64,000 nt of DNA from Solibacillus ferritrahens (lineage in GTDB: Bacteria > Bacillota > Bacilli > Bacillales_A > Planococcaceae): NCBI RefSeq assembly GCF_037027585.1, contig NZ_JAXCLE010000006.1:124001-188000 (forward strand), read 5' to 3'. Below the pieces are notes generated by a model. It worked only from the letters and a program-made list of their open reading frames with translations, was not told where the DNA came from and did no database searches. This document shows positions 23,882-32,805 of the stretch, one piece after another. The number at the start of each line of letters is the position of its first letter. The stretch's first letter is position 1. Made by a program: the position numbers and the translations under genes.

Positions 23882-24385
23882 GTGATTTCAAATCAAGAAC
23901 TACATATACGACTTATGGACAAGGCTGATTTCAATCTAATGGTAAAGTGGCTAAATAATCAGCAGGTATTAGAGTTTTATGAAGAACCACCTTCAAATTT
24001 AGAACGAGTGATAAATAAATACGGACCAAGAATAGACGGCAAACACTATGTTACTCCCTGTATTGTAGAATACAATAATGAATCAATTGGTTATATCCAA
24101 TATTATGAGCTTCAAGATACTGAACTTAAAAAGTACGGCTATCCAGGAAACCAAAATATTTATGGAATAGATCAATTTATTGGTGAACCTAAATTATGGG
24201 GGCAAGGAATAGGGACAAAAATGATACAAATGATGTTAAATTTCCTTTGTAATAAAGGTGCCTCAAAGGTTCTATTAGAGGTGAAAAGTAATAATGTCAG
24301 AGCAATATCAAGCTATAAAAAATGCGGTTTTAAGAGAATTAAAGATCTTAACAACGATCTGGTTTTAATGGAATGGATAGTTTGA
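23882..24385 (+). CDS. GNAT acetyltransferase, AAC(6')-like
   Basis: A 167-residue GNAT-fold enzyme that would transfer acetyl from acetyl-CoA. Motif A is seen as GIDQFIGEPKLWGQGIGTKMIQMM (acetyl-CoA pyrophosphate loop), with LEVKSNNVRAISSYKKCGF in motif B. The DQFIGE..WGQGIG wording is close to aminoglycoside 6'-N-acetyltransferases type I, but many chromosomal homologues do not confer resistance. It starts with GTG after GGGGAG. It is a single gene, convergent with the mhq-type operon. Confidence 0.8.
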   Translation: MISNQELHIRLMDKADFNLMVKWLNNQQVLEFYEEPPSNLERVINKYGPRIDGKHYVTPCIVEYNNESIGYIQYYELQDTELKKYGYPGNQNIYGIDQFIGEPKLWGQGIGTKMIQMMLNFLCNKGASKVLLEVKSNNVRAISSYKKCGFKRIKDLNNDLVLMEWIV

Positions 24386-24394
24386 ATTGATTGA

Positions 24395-24438
24395 ACATAA
24401 AAAGAAGAACCCATTTTAACCAAAACGGATTCTCCTTA
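24395..24438 (-). terminator. intrinsic terminator of the mhq-type operon
   Basis: On the minus strand AAGGAGAATCCGTTTT pairs with AAAATGGGTTCTTCTT using G-U wobbles around a GGTT loop, followed by TTTTT. Pairing is poorer on the plus strand, so it serves the leftward operon. Confidence 0.6.
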
Positions 24439-24496
24439 TAATTAAAAAATAGTACTTACGAGCTTTTCATCAATTCCGCCACGGCTGACACTACTT

Positions 24497-25554
24497 TTAT
24501 TTTGCCGTATATTTTTTTATAGCCGGAATAATTTCATTGCCAATAAGCTCGATGTTTTTCATCACTTTATCGAACGGAACGCCGCCGAAATCAATTTGAG
24601 CCATGAAACGTTGCATGCCGAACAGTTCATATTGGTACAGCATTTTTTCAATAATTTGGTTCGGGCTGCCGACCATTAAGGCATCCTCTACTCGAGGAGC
24701 CTCTTCTACTTGCCAGCGCGGATAACCTTGTCCACGAATTGCCTGGAAACCGCCGCTTAAAAAAGGATGCATCCCGTCAACTGCCTCTTGTTCTGTTTCT
24801 GCAACATAAAATAAACTTGTCGTTGCGATCGGTAATGTACTCGCATCAAAGCCACTGCGATCAGCTGCTTCCCGGTAAGCATCAACAGAAGCCTTGAAAT
24901 TAATTGATGGACCACCTAATGTCGTTAGTATCATCGGTATCCCCATATAACCAGCTTTTATGGCACTTGCCGGAGGTCCTCCAACTGCACGCCAAATAGG
25001 AATGGAGCCGTTTAATGGCTGCGGTAAAATATGGGCATTATTTAAAGAAGGACGGAATTTACCACTGTAATTGACAACCGTATTGTCATTTAACTGTTTT
25101 AGTAAAGCTAACTTTTCCTCAAATATTTCCTCGTAATCTCGTAAGCTCACACCGAACAATTCATGTGCGCCAACACGCGATCCACGACCCGCAACAATTT
25201 CTGCACGGCCGTTTGAAATTAAATCAATCGTAGCAAAGTCTTCATATACACGAACCGGATCAGCTACACTTAATACCGTTGCAGAGCTGGAAAGTTTGAT
25301 GCTCTTCGTTGCATTGGCTATCGCCCTAACACAACCGAATGTGCCTGTGTTGTAAAATATTGCTGATGACTTTCACCGACAGCAAACACATCAATACCAG
25401 CTTGCTCGGCTAATTGACTTGCTTCAATAATTTCCTTTAGACGCTCTTGTGCAGAAATACGAGAGCCTGTTAATGGATTGGGCATATGATCACCTAATGT
25501 GTACAACCCAAATTCCATTCCTTTTTTTTCATCAATTCGATATTGTTCCATCAC
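24497..25554 (-). pseudogene. LLM-class flavin oxidoreductase, frameshifted
   Basis: Two frames make one luciferase-like oxidoreductase of about 352 residues. The first (25554 to about 25326) begins MMEQYRIDEKKGMEFGLYTLG and runs to HSVVLG. The second continues AIANATKSIKLSS, ADPVRVYEDFATID, GRAEIVAGRGS and MFGVSLRDY to 24497. A GGG run at 25324-25326 (CCC on the plus strand) needs one more G to restore the frame. It is the third gene of the leftward operon behind the MarR regulator and dioxygenase, 10 bases downstream. It is either an inactive gene or a sequencing error in a short homopolymer. Confidence 0.8.
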
Positions 25555-25564
25555 TCATTTCTCC

Positions 25565-26503
25565 TTAAAAAATCGGTTTTAGTTTTGCGGTAATTTCTTC
25601 GCGTCTCTCTTCTAAAAAGTCCGGCAAATCCAACTGTTCCCCCAGTGTTTCGATATCGCCGTCGCGCAAAAAGCCTGGACCATCAGTTGCTATTTCAAAT
25701 AAAATTCCGTTCGATTCACGGAAATATAAGCTTTTAAAATAATATCGGTCTACAATGCCTGATGAGATAAATCCAAGTTTTTTTACTTGTTCATCCCAAT
25801 AGGCGAGTTCTCCGTCATTTTTCACACGAATCGCCAAATGGTGGATGCTGCCTCGACCTGGTTTTTCGGAAGGACCATCCTGTTCGTTGATGAAAATCTC
25901 ACCAAATATTTCACCTTTAACGGATTGGAGAAGGGCAGTGGTTTCTGTCTGTTCCTTTACTTCATAACCGAATATTTCTGTTAACGTACGGATCAGTTTC
26001 CCCATACTTTTTACGGTCATTTCTACAGGACCCATACCTTGTATTTGATGTTCAGCCGGTACTACCGACTTTTCATACGTTTCCCAATAGGGCACTTTTG
26101 TATTGGGCGCGGCAATTAGTGCCATTCGTAAACCTTCTTCATCCTCAAATAGCACAGCAGGACGGTTCGTAAATGTAGAGCGCCCCTCATGCTTTACACC
26201 AAACTCATCAAACCGCTTCACCCAATAGTTCAGGCTTTCTTCGGAAGGGACGATTAAACCGATTTTCGTAATCGCATTCGTACCGCGATGAGTGCGTCCG
26301 ACTAGTGGAATTTCAAAAAATGATAACTCGGTGCCTGGACTGCCTGTTTTATCTCCGTAGAATAAATGATACATTGAAGTTTCATCTTGATTAACTGTTA
26401 CTTTTACACGGCGCAACCCTAGAACATCTCGGTAAAATGTATTATTTTGCTGTGCATTTTTCGTAATCATGGAAATATGGTGATGTCCTGGAATTGTATA
26501 CAT
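25565..26503 (-). CDS. VOC-family ring-cleaving dioxygenase, MhqO/MhqA-like
   Basis: The 312-residue protein holds two glyoxalase/bleomycin-resistance (VOC) halves. The first begins PGHHHISMITKNAQQNNTFYRDVLGLR; the second has GRGSIHHLAIRVKND and ends RESNGILFEIATDGPGF. The metal ligands are likely the His of HHIS, the His of IHHLA and the Glu of LFEIA. In B. subtilis such proteins belong to the MhqR regulon and protect against quinones. The gene follows the MarR-type regulator with an 18-base gap, so they share a transcript. Confidence 0.85.
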   Translation of the reverse strand: MYTIPGHHHISMITKNAQQNNTFYRDVLGLRRVKVTVNQDETSMYHLFYGDKTGSPGTELSFFEIPLVGRTHRGTNAITKIGLIVPSEESLNYWVKRFDEFGVKHEGRSTFTNRPAVLFEDEEGLRMALIAAPNTKVPYWETYEKSVVPAEHQIQGMGPVEMTVKSMGKLIRTLTEIFGYEVKEQTETTALLQSVKGEIFGEIFINEQDGPSEKPGRGSIHHLAIRVKNDGELAYWDEQVKKLGFISSGIVDRYYFKSLYFRESNGILFEIATDGPGFLRDGDIETLGEQLDLPDFLEERREEITAKLKPIF

Positions 26504-26521
26504 ATATGTTGCCTCCTATTT

Positions 26522-26956
26522 TTACTTACTCCGCTGTTCACTATTTTTTTGAACACGGGAGATCAGTTTATACAATGTTTTTTGTTCTTCTTTTGTTAAT
26601 GTTTCATCAAAAAAAGAAGATTGAAAGGCGAGCTGGGCTTCGAAAGCATTATTTAACTTTTCATTGCCTTTTGGTGTTAATGAGATAAATTTCGTTTTCC
26701 AGTCCTGATGTCTTACAATAAGCTGTTCCTGTTCAAGACGTGTAAGCATTCGGGAAATACCACCTTGTGTAACCGTTACTTTCTTTGCAAGCTCGGATTG
26801 TGTAATCGGCTCGAATATGGAGATTTGCAAGAGCACATCGAATTGCGCAGTCGTTAAGTCAAACTGTTTTAAAAACTCATTTGAAAGATTATTACTTTCA
26901 TGAGTAAAACGCATCATACGAAGCCATATAAGAGAGCCTAAAGTATTTTTCTTCAT
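26522..26956 (-). CDS. mhqR: MarR-family regulator, MhqR-like
   Basis: The 144-residue winged-helix repressor has FDLTTAQFDVLLQISIFEPITQSELAKKVTVTQGGISRMLTRLEQEQLI as recognition region and a KFISLTPKGNEKL wing, close to the MhqR group. The genes downstream encode an MhqO-type dioxygenase and an LLM oxidoreductase. A near match to the known MhqR operator (ATCTCGAATTCGAGAT type) lies upstream, so autoregulation in response to quinone stress is likely. Confidence 0.8.
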   Translation of the reverse strand: MKKNTLGSLIWLRMMRFTHESNNLSNEFLKQFDLTTAQFDVLLQISIFEPITQSELAKKVTVTQGGISRMLTRLEQEQLIVRHQDWKTKFISLTPKGNEKLNNAFEAQLAFQSSFFDETLTKEEQKTLYKLISRVQKNSEQRSK

Positions 26957-26981
26957 CGTACACGTCCTTTCTTAATTATCA

Positions 26982-27033
26982 CTTTACTACTCAAATGATA
27001 ATAATGCAATGAAAATATCTCGAATTCGAAATA
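26982..27033 (-). promoter_or_regulatory. mhq promoter with MhqR-like operator
   Basis: The operator TATCTCGAATTCGAAATA (27016-27033) is an 18-bp palindrome with one mismatch per arm, centred on AATT, and matches the B. subtilis MhqR box. On the minus strand TTGCAT (27004-27009) and TAAAGT (26982-26987), 16 bases apart, could be the promoter, with the operator just upstream of the -35. Confidence 0.65.
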
Positions 27034-27090
27034 AAATAAATTGTAACTTTTTTACTTTTCTTGCGACCAATATAGAAAGGGGGATGACAA

Positions 27091-27498
27091 ATGCGAAAAT
27101 GGTTTATTTTATGCGTTTTTGTTTTATTAGGTGGCTGTCATTCACCACAGCAATCCGGTTTTATTAAAGCGCTGGAGGAACTGCAAGTACCTGTAAGAGT
27201 AATGGAGAAAAAAGAAAAATCGATTTTCACGCAGGATTTAAATGGGGAAAAGCCGAAAACGTATTTACTGAATGATAAATTACTCTCGGTATATACATTT
27301 GACCAGAGCAAAGATCGTTCAAAAGCGAAACAGCAATTTTACGAAAAAACCGCCTCACAAAATGTCGTCTCTTATGAACTGTATGAGCTAAATACAATGC
27401 TCATTTTTTATGTCCATGAACAAAATTTACATGTTGCCATTCCATACGATGAGCAGATCCGCAAAGCTCTAACACAACTAGGGGAGGACGAAGAATGA
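27091..27498 (+). CDS. lipoprotein of unknown function
   Basis: The 135-residue protein has a lipobox LLGGC (Cys16) after a short hydrophobic signal. The mature part is charged with a predicted alpha/beta mix (IKALEELQVPVRVMEKKEKSIF..). No family is recognised with certainty. GGGGGATG lies before the ATG. It overlaps the next lipoprotein gene by four bases (ATGA), so both are translated together. Confidence 0.65.
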   Translation: MRKWFILCVFVLLGGCHSPQQSGFIKALEELQVPVRVMEKKEKSIFTQDLNGEKPKTYLLNDKLLSVYTFDQSKDRSKAKQQFYEKTASQNVVSYELYELNTMLIFYVHEQNLHVAIPYDEQIRKALTQLGEDEE

Positions 27499-28625
27499 AA
27501 AGAATACTTGTATTTGCGGTGTTGCTGCTGTTAGTCGGATGTACAGATGAACAGAACGATTCAGGTTTAATTCAGCGCGCGGTAATTGAACGGGTAGTTA
27601 GCGATAATAATATTGGGACAGAAGAGATCATGGTTTTTGATCAAGAGGAGCTTGATGACATCCAGGGTTATTTGTCCGAAACAAAATGGCAGCCAAATGT
27701 CGAGGCCGAAATGGCAAGGAAAGAAGATGTAGTATTGAGATTATTTATTGAATTGGAGAAAAACTTGCCCGAACGAATTAACACGTACCGCATCTGGTAT
27801 GAGCAGGATCAGTCCATAACGATTCTGAGTAATGTTGAAACAGAAGGATACGGACGGCTGAATGCTGAATTTGGCAAACCATTTAAAGAGCTGCTTCAGC
27901 CATTGATAAATGAAAAAAAGCAGGTCATTGATAGACACGGGCAGATTGAAAATGAAGAACTGTTTGAAAAGTTTTTAAACGACATCGAAGCAAATAATGA
28001 AACATTACTTGAAATGATCCGTTACACAATCGAAGGGGACCCGATTTACTGGACAATCAAATATGATGGACAGCAATTTGCGATTGAAATTGATAACCGG
28101 GAAGATGCATTTGGAAGTAAAACGATTGAAAACTATCGATGCACACAACTGGATGAGGTTGTGACAGGTTCTTTAATCGATTATAATTTTACAGGATGTG
28201 ATGGAGATTTTGATATTAATTTGCTGTCATTTGAAAAAGCTACAGAAGCATCTACTAAGCTTGAAATTCCAAATATAAGCTTCATAATTGGTGATCAAAC
28301 AATTAAAACTTATAAAGGCGCATATTCCTGGAGCTCATTTGATGCATCAACAGGAGAAACGACTACAACTATGACAGACCACGCATCACCCAATCAAATG
28401 ATGGAGGCAGTTCAGAAAATAGAAGTGAATCTAAATGAACCAGTTGAGATCACTTTTGATAGTGAGCCGACAAAGGTAGAATTCAACATTTGGAACGAAG
28501 CGGGCATCATCTCAACGTATCATTCATTGGAAGAAATTAAGGAAACAGGACCTTTCATTCTGGAAATTGTAGGCTATTGGAATGAAAGTCGCGCAACGTA
28601 TGTAACAGCGTTAAAAGTTGAATAG
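27495..28625 (+). CDS. larger lipoprotein of unknown function
   Basis: The 376-residue protein has lipobox LLVGC (Cys16). The first about 125 residues form one domain with YRIWYEQDQSITIL and a C-terminal part holds a DUF-like region with NYRCTQLDEVVTGSLIDYNFTGCDGDFD. Several acidic patches and paired Cys are notable. Family unknown. Coupled by ATGA to the preceding lipoprotein; the pair is likely a surface complex. Confidence 0.65.
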   Translation: MKRILVFAVLLLLVGCTDEQNDSGLIQRAVIERVVSDNNIGTEEIMVFDQEELDDIQGYLSETKWQPNVEAEMARKEDVVLRLFIELEKNLPERINTYRIWYEQDQSITILSNVETEGYGRLNAEFGKPFKELLQPLINEKKQVIDRHGQIENEELFEKFLNDIEANNETLLEMIRYTIEGDPIYWTIKYDGQQFAIEIDNREDAFGSKTIENYRCTQLDEVVTGSLIDYNFTGCDGDFDINLLSFEKATEASTKLEIPNISFIIGDQTIKTYKGAYSWSSFDASTGETTTTMTDHASPNQMMEAVQKIEVNLNEPVEITFDSEPTKVEFNIWNEAGIISTYHSLEEIKETGPFILEIVGYWNESRATYVTALKVE

Positions 28626-28655
28626 GGGCAACTTAATAATAAACGGATATATGAA

Positions 28656-28756
28656 TTGATTGGAGTGAAGGGTCGACTCCAGCGGGAACCGCACGATGCC
28701 TGATACTACAGGCTCAGGCCGTGCCCGCGGAAAGCGTACCCGGAACGGAAATCAAT
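28656..28756 (+). repeat. GC-rich dispersed hairpin repeat, copy B
   Basis: It begins TTGATTGGAGTGAAGGG and ends GGAACGGAAATCAA. It has a shorter middle than copy A and includes GATGCCTGATACTACAGGC-like stems. Confidence 0.75.
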
Positions 28757-28790
28757 TCTAGTGGAAGTTGAAAAAATTTTTACTCCCACG

Positions 28791-28838
28791 AGACAAAAGG
28801 CCTCAAGAGTTTGTCTCTCGAGGCCTTTTGTCTTTTTA
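28791..28838. terminator. strong bidirectional terminator
   Basis: AGACAAAAGGCCTC (28791-28804) pairs perfectly with GAGGCCTTTTGTCT (28820-28833), followed by TTTTT. It separates the lipoprotein pair from the convergent met genes. Confidence 0.85.
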
Positions 28839-28861
28839 TGAATTTAACTAGATGCTTAGGA

Positions 28862-28900
28862 GGAACCGGGGAAAGCTTCGGTCCCGGAATGGAAATCAAC
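28862..28900 (+). repeat. tail fragment of the GC-rich repeat
   Basis: Only the last about 39 bases are present (CCGGGGAAAGC, then GGTCCCGGAATGGAAATCAAC-like end), nearly identical to the end of copy A at 9267-9305. Confidence 0.7.
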
Positions 28901-28916
28901 GGGTTTGTCCCATAAA

Positions 28917-30080
28917 TTATTTAAATGGCCCAGCAATATTCAATGCCTGTGTGAAATCTTCAATTAAATCATCTTCATTTTCCAAACCGACTGAAAAACG
29001 CAGCAATCCATCTGTTATACCACGCTTCGCACGCTCTTCCGGCTCCATTGCCGCATGACTCATTTTGGCAGGATAAGATAAAATCGATTCGACACCGCCA
29101 AGGCTGACAGCAAAAACGGGAATCTTCATTGCGTCAACAAACGCTTTGGCAATCTCATAGTTCGGTAAACTGAACGATAATACCGCTCCGGCAGAAGTTG
29201 CCTGGGCTGCATGAATTTCAAAGCCTGGATGTGTTGGCAGTCCCGGGTAATACACTTTTTCTACTAACGGATGGTCATGTAAAAACTGTGCAATTCGCAT
29301 CGCAACACGTGATTCTTCATTGAAACGAACAGCCGTTGTTTTCATGTTTTGAATTAACGTGTAGCAATCCTGTACACCTAATACAGATCCAAAAGAATTT
29401 TGGACGAAATAAATTTGATTGCCGAGCTCTTCATCCTTTGTTACTACTAAACCGGCTACAATATCCGAATGTCCTGATAAAAACTTCGTCGCAGAATGAA
29501 TGACTACGTCTACACCCATATCAAGCGGTTTTTGATGCAATGGTGTCATAAACGTATTGTCTAAAAATGTCATGGCACCATGTTGTTTCGCAATATCGAC
29601 AACAGCTCGAATATCCGTAATGCCTAATGTAGGATTTGATGGCGTTTCAATATAAATTAGCTTCGTTTCAGGTCGAACTGCTGCTTTAACAGCCTCAATA
29701 TCCGTAAAGTCTACAAATGTATGGGTAATACCATAGCGAGGTAATACTTTTGTGACAAAACGGTACGTCCCTCCATATACGTCCTCTGTAATGACGATAT
29801 GATCACCGGCAGATAAAATCATAAAGCATGCTGATACGGCAGCCATACCTGTAGCAAAGGCGAAACCTCGATTTCCGCCTTCTAGTTCAGCGATAGCCTT
29901 TTCCAATGCGGCACGTGTTGGGTTGCCTGAGCGAGCATAATCATATTCGCCAAATTCATCGATCGATTCTTGATGGAAAGTGGAAGATAAGTACATCGGT
30001 ACATTTACTGCACCTTTTTTATCGGCATAGCCTTCTCGAATGGCACCGTGAATGAGCGCTGTTTCAATGCGATTTGTCAT
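28917..30080 (-). CDS. metC: cystathionine beta-lyase (MetC type)
   Basis: The 387-residue PLP enzyme cleaves cystathionine to homocysteine in transsulfuration. Family motifs are YDYARSGNPTRAALE, the FATGMAA phosphate site, ETPSNPTLGITDI, LDNTFMTPLHQKP and the PLP lysine in HSATKFLSGHSD. Order and wording match B. subtilis MetC next to MetI. It starts in a four-base overlap with the upstream metI gene, so the two form a metIC operon transcribed leftward. Confidence 0.92.
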   Translation of the reverse strand: MTNRIETALIHGAIREGYADKKGAVNVPMYLSSTFHQESIDEFGEYDYARSGNPTRAALEKAIAELEGGNRGFAFATGMAAVSACFMILSAGDHIVITEDVYGGTYRFVTKVLPRYGITHTFVDFTDIEAVKAAVRPETKLIYIETPSNPTLGITDIRAVVDIAKQHGAMTFLDNTFMTPLHQKPLDMGVDVVIHSATKFLSGHSDIVAGLVVTKDEELGNQIYFVQNSFGSVLGVQDCYTLIQNMKTTAVRFNEESRVAMRIAQFLHDHPLVEKVYYPGLPTHPGFEIHAAQATSAGAVLSFSLPNYEIAKAFVDAMKIPVFAVSLGGVESILSYPAKMSHAAMEPEERAKRGITDGLLRFSVGLENEDDLIEDFTQALNIAGPFK

Positions 30081-31192
30081 GCGAATTCACCTCGTAACGT
30101 ATCGAAAACTTGCTTCAGATCGGCAATTAAATCTTCCGCTTCTTCAATCCCTACAGAAAAACGCAGCAATCGGTCACATACACCACGTGCTACACGCTCC
30201 TCATATGGCATATCCGCATGAGTCTGTGTCGCAGGATACGTAATAAAGCTCTCCACACCGCCTAAGCTTTCCGCAAATGTAATAAGTTTCATGCCTTTTA
30301 AAAATGGATTGACCATTAACGCTTCCTTTACTCGGAATGAAAGCATGCCGCCTTTTCCGGTATACAGCACATCCGTAACAAGTGGTTCAGTCTTTAAATA
30401 GTCCGCAATTTTCTTCGCATTTGCATCATGCTGCTTCAGACGCAGGTGCAAAGTCTTCAGTCCGCGAATAAGCAACCACGAATCCATCGGTGCTAATACC
30501 ATGCCAATGCCATTATGATAATAGGCTAGCTTCTCGCACAGTTCCGTACCTTTCGCAACGACAAGCCCTGCCAATACATCATTGTGTCCGCCAATATATT
30601 TCGTCGCACTATGTAAAACAATATCCGCACCTAATTCAATCGGACGTTGGAAATAAGGTGTATAAAATGTGTTATCCACAATTAAAAGTAATTGATGCTT
30701 TTTAGCCAATGCTGCATATTGAACTAAATCAATTTCCTGCATTAAAGGATTTGTTGGTGTCTCGATAAACAACGCCTTCGTATTTTCATTGATTGCACTT
30801 TCTACATCATTTACATTCGTAAACGCATTATAGACAGGTTTAATGTTGTAATTTTCTGAAAATGTTTTAAATAGTCGGTACGTCCCACCATATAAATCCT
30901 CTGGTACGATTAGTTCATCATTCGGTTTAAATAATGACATGACAAGCTGAATGGCTGCCATTCCTGAACTGCAGGCAAACCCAGCATCTCCACCTTCAAG
31001 TTCTGCAATTCCTTCTTCCAAAATAGAACGTGTCGGATTTTTTGTACGTGTATAATCATAGCCTGTAGATTCACCGATTCCTGTATGCTGGTAGGCTGTT
31101 GACATATAAATCGGAGGATTGATTGCTCCTGTTTTTGCATCACTTAAATTTCCAAGCTGTACTAATTTAGTTTCTATAGAGCGCTGTGACAT
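30077..31192 (-). CDS. metI: cystathionine gamma-synthase / O-acetylhomoserine thiolyase (MetI type)
   Basis: The 371-residue PLP enzyme joins an activated homoserine with cysteine (or sulfide). Motifs include YDYTRTKNPTRSILEE, the ACSSGMAAIQ site, ETPTNPLMQEIDL, VDNTFYTPYFQRP and the lysine in HSATKYIGGHNDV. It is distinct from the metY gene at 14353 by length and wording. The gene leads the metIC operon. GGAAG is before the ATG. In B. subtilis the operon has an S-box leader; none is visible here. Confidence 0.92.
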   Translation of the reverse strand: MSQRSIETKLVQLGNLSDAKTGAINPPIYMSTAYQHTGIGESTGYDYTRTKNPTRSILEEGIAELEGGDAGFACSSGMAAIQLVMSLFKPNDELIVPEDLYGGTYRLFKTFSENYNIKPVYNAFTNVNDVESAINENTKALFIETPTNPLMQEIDLVQYAALAKKHQLLLIVDNTFYTPYFQRPIELGADIVLHSATKYIGGHNDVLAGLVVAKGTELCEKLAYYHNGIGMVLAPMDSWLLIRGLKTLHLRLKQHDANAKKIADYLKTEPLVTDVLYTGKGGMLSFRVKEALMVNPFLKGMKLITFAESLGGVESFITYPATQTHADMPYEERVARGVCDRLLRFSVGIEEAEDLIADLKQVFDTLRGEFA

Positions 31193-31384
31193 GAAAACAC
31201 TTCCTTACACTTAATTTACGAAACATTTCAAATGGATCGATTATTAAATCAATTTAACATGAACAACTGAAAGGGACAATAGCGGAAAGTAGGAATTAAC
31301 GAAATGGATAGTAAAACGTGTAAAAAAGAACAATAACGCAACTCTGCACCAATGGGCATTTATAAATAATTGATAAAACAGTTG

Positions 31385-31413
31385 CATATACTTCCAAAAA
31401 CATACGACGTCAA
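31385..31413 (-). promoter_or_regulatory. candidate metIC promoter
   Basis: On the minus strand TTGACG (31408-31413) and TATATG (31385-31390) are 17 bases apart. The resulting leader of about 185 nt lacks the SAM-I signature. The rest of the 31193-31653 gap shows no gene that I can support. Confidence 0.5.
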
Positions 31414-31653
31414 TCGACATTTCTTTTTGAAATAAACGAGGACCTTTAATGTTAGGCAATTACATCCCCCAAATTTTCACTCCCTTTTCTTAACCGAAAA
31501 GTAATTCCACATTTTATGATTGATACATAGTGAAAATAACACGTGAAACAAGAAAATCTAGCAATATACTTATAAAGGATAAGGAATTTTGACAGTAAGC
31601 CTTCTAAACAAACATATGGATTTCGAAATCAACGAAGAGGAGAAGGTAATATA

Positions 31654-31830
31654 ATGATACATGTATTTCTAATAGCGGCATTGGGTTACATTGGAACAGC
31701 CTTTGTCATAATGCCATACCAAATAGCTGTTGCGTTATGTTTATTAGTGTATTGGATTATGAGCCGGATTACATTTCCACATCTAAAAAAACACATGATT
31801 GAACGGGAACTGCCAAATGGAAGTCCTTAA
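31654..31830 (+). CDS. 58-residue membrane protein
   Basis: The frame starts MIHVFLIAALGYIGTAFVI and carries two hydrophobic stretches followed by a basic tail (FPHLKKHMIERELPNG). A clear ribosome site (AGGAGAAGG) is six bases before the ATG. Its end overlaps the DedA start by 14 bases, so translation is coupled. Family unknown; it may be a DedA partner. Confidence 0.6.
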   Translation: MIHVFLIAALGYIGTAFVIMPYQIAVALCLLVYWIMSRITFPHLKKHMIERELPNGSP

Positions 31831-32302
31831 TCAGCTTGTGTCGCAATATGGGTACTTGGCTATTTTCGTAATTCTTTCATTAGGGCTTTTCGGACTCCCA
31901 ATTCCTGATGAATTACTCGTTTTATGGATAGGGTATTTTACTAAAATCGGCACGCTGAATTACACCTATTCTCTTGTCGTCTGCATTATCGGCACGTTTC
32001 TCGGGATGATGTTCAGCTATTATGTCGGAAAAAAAGCGGGGCGTCCTTTAATTGAGCGAATTGGCCGGTGGATTGGATTAACAGATAAAAGAATAGGAAA
32101 GACCGAAAAATGGATTCATAAGTACGGTCCGTCTTCTATTGTCATCAGTTTCTTTATACCAGGCATACGGCATGTTACTGGCTACTTTTTTGGTGTTTCT
32201 CAGATGAGATTAAAAACCTATGCGATCTATGTAGGCATCAGTGCAATTATTTGGTGTTGTTTACTTTTAACTTTAGGAAGAATTGTAGGTCACTTTGATT
32301 AA
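31817..32302 (+). CDS. DedA family membrane protein
   Basis: The 161-residue DedA/SNARE-associated protein has GLFGLPIPDELLVLWIGY near the N-terminus, GTFLGMMFSYYVGKKAGRPLIERIG, and FIPGIRHVTGYFFGVSQM with the essential Arg of the family, plus a C-terminal helix. Such proteins act as lipid (undecaprenyl-phosphate or phosphatidylethanolamine) flippases or in proton balance. I chose ATG 31817 over an upstream in-frame TTG because it aligns with family starts; the ribosome site is weak and coupling to the 58-residue gene is likely. Confidence 0.82.
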   Translation: MEVLNQLVSQYGYLAIFVILSLGLFGLPIPDELLVLWIGYFTKIGTLNYTYSLVVCIIGTFLGMMFSYYVGKKAGRPLIERIGRWIGLTDKRIGKTEKWIHKYGPSSIVISFFIPGIRHVTGYFFGVSQMRLKTYAIYVGISAIIWCCLLLTLGRIVGHFD

Positions 32303-32347
32303 TAACACGGGGGAGAGTTAAAAGAGCAATGGTTAATATTCATTATG

Positions 32348-32393
32348 AAAGCCACGAAATGTTGAATCAATAACATTTCATGGCTTTTTTAGT
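32348..32393. terminator. intrinsic terminator after the DedA gene
   Basis: AAAGCCACGAAATGTT (32348-32363) pairs with AACATTTCATGGCTTT (32372-32387) with one wobble, then a T-run. An A-run on the other side makes it useful for the convergent mscL as well. Confidence 0.85.
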
Positions 32394-32412
32394 TTTTCTG
32401 ATTAAGATTTGA

Positions 32413-32805
32413 TTATTTGGCTTGTTCGTTCTTTAATAAATCACGAATTTCTTTTAATAGTTCTTCCTTCGTATCAAGTTCCGGTGTAGGATCTTCTACA
32501 ATTTCCGATTCCTTTTTCCGATTTAATTTTGTTAATAGTCGTAGAGCCATGAAAATGGCAAACGCAATAATAAGAAAATCAATGATCGATTGGACAAATA
32601 CTCCAAGCGCTATTTGTGCCTCACCTGAACCAAATTTCCACTCATTCTTTAAATCAATTCCACCTGTAAGCATCCCTACAAGGGGCATTATTATATTTTC
32701 TACTAAGGATGTTACGATTTTTCCAAATGCAGATCCAATTACAACTGCAACAGCTAAATCAATAACATTTCCTTTCATAGCAAATTCCTTAAAGTCTTTC
32801 CACAT
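32413..32805 (-). CDS. mscL: large-conductance mechanosensitive channel
   Basis: The 130-residue protein is MscL: MWKDFKEFAMKGNVIDLAVAVVIGSAFGKIVTSLV is the N-terminal helix and pore-lining TM1 with the conserved glycines and alanines. GVFVQSIIDFLIIAFAIFMALRLL is TM2, and a charged C-terminal bundle helix ends KEIRDLL. It opens under hypo-osmotic stress. ATG 32805 fits the family start MW and lies nine bases from GGGAG; two upstream TTG codons are too close to the SD. Confidence 0.95.
   Translation of the reverse strand: MWKDFKEFAMKGNVIDLAVAVVIGSAFGKIVTSLVENIIMPLVGMLTGGIDLKNEWKFGSGEAQIALGVFVQSIIDFLIIAFAIFMALRLLTKLNRKKESEIVEDPTPELDTKEELLKEIRDLLKNEQAK

Noticed and set aside
31244..31459. 71-codon leftward frame in the metI leader
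   Set aside because: It begins with TTG after a G-rich stretch, but no family or sensible composition is visible, and it would overlap the candidate metIC promoter.
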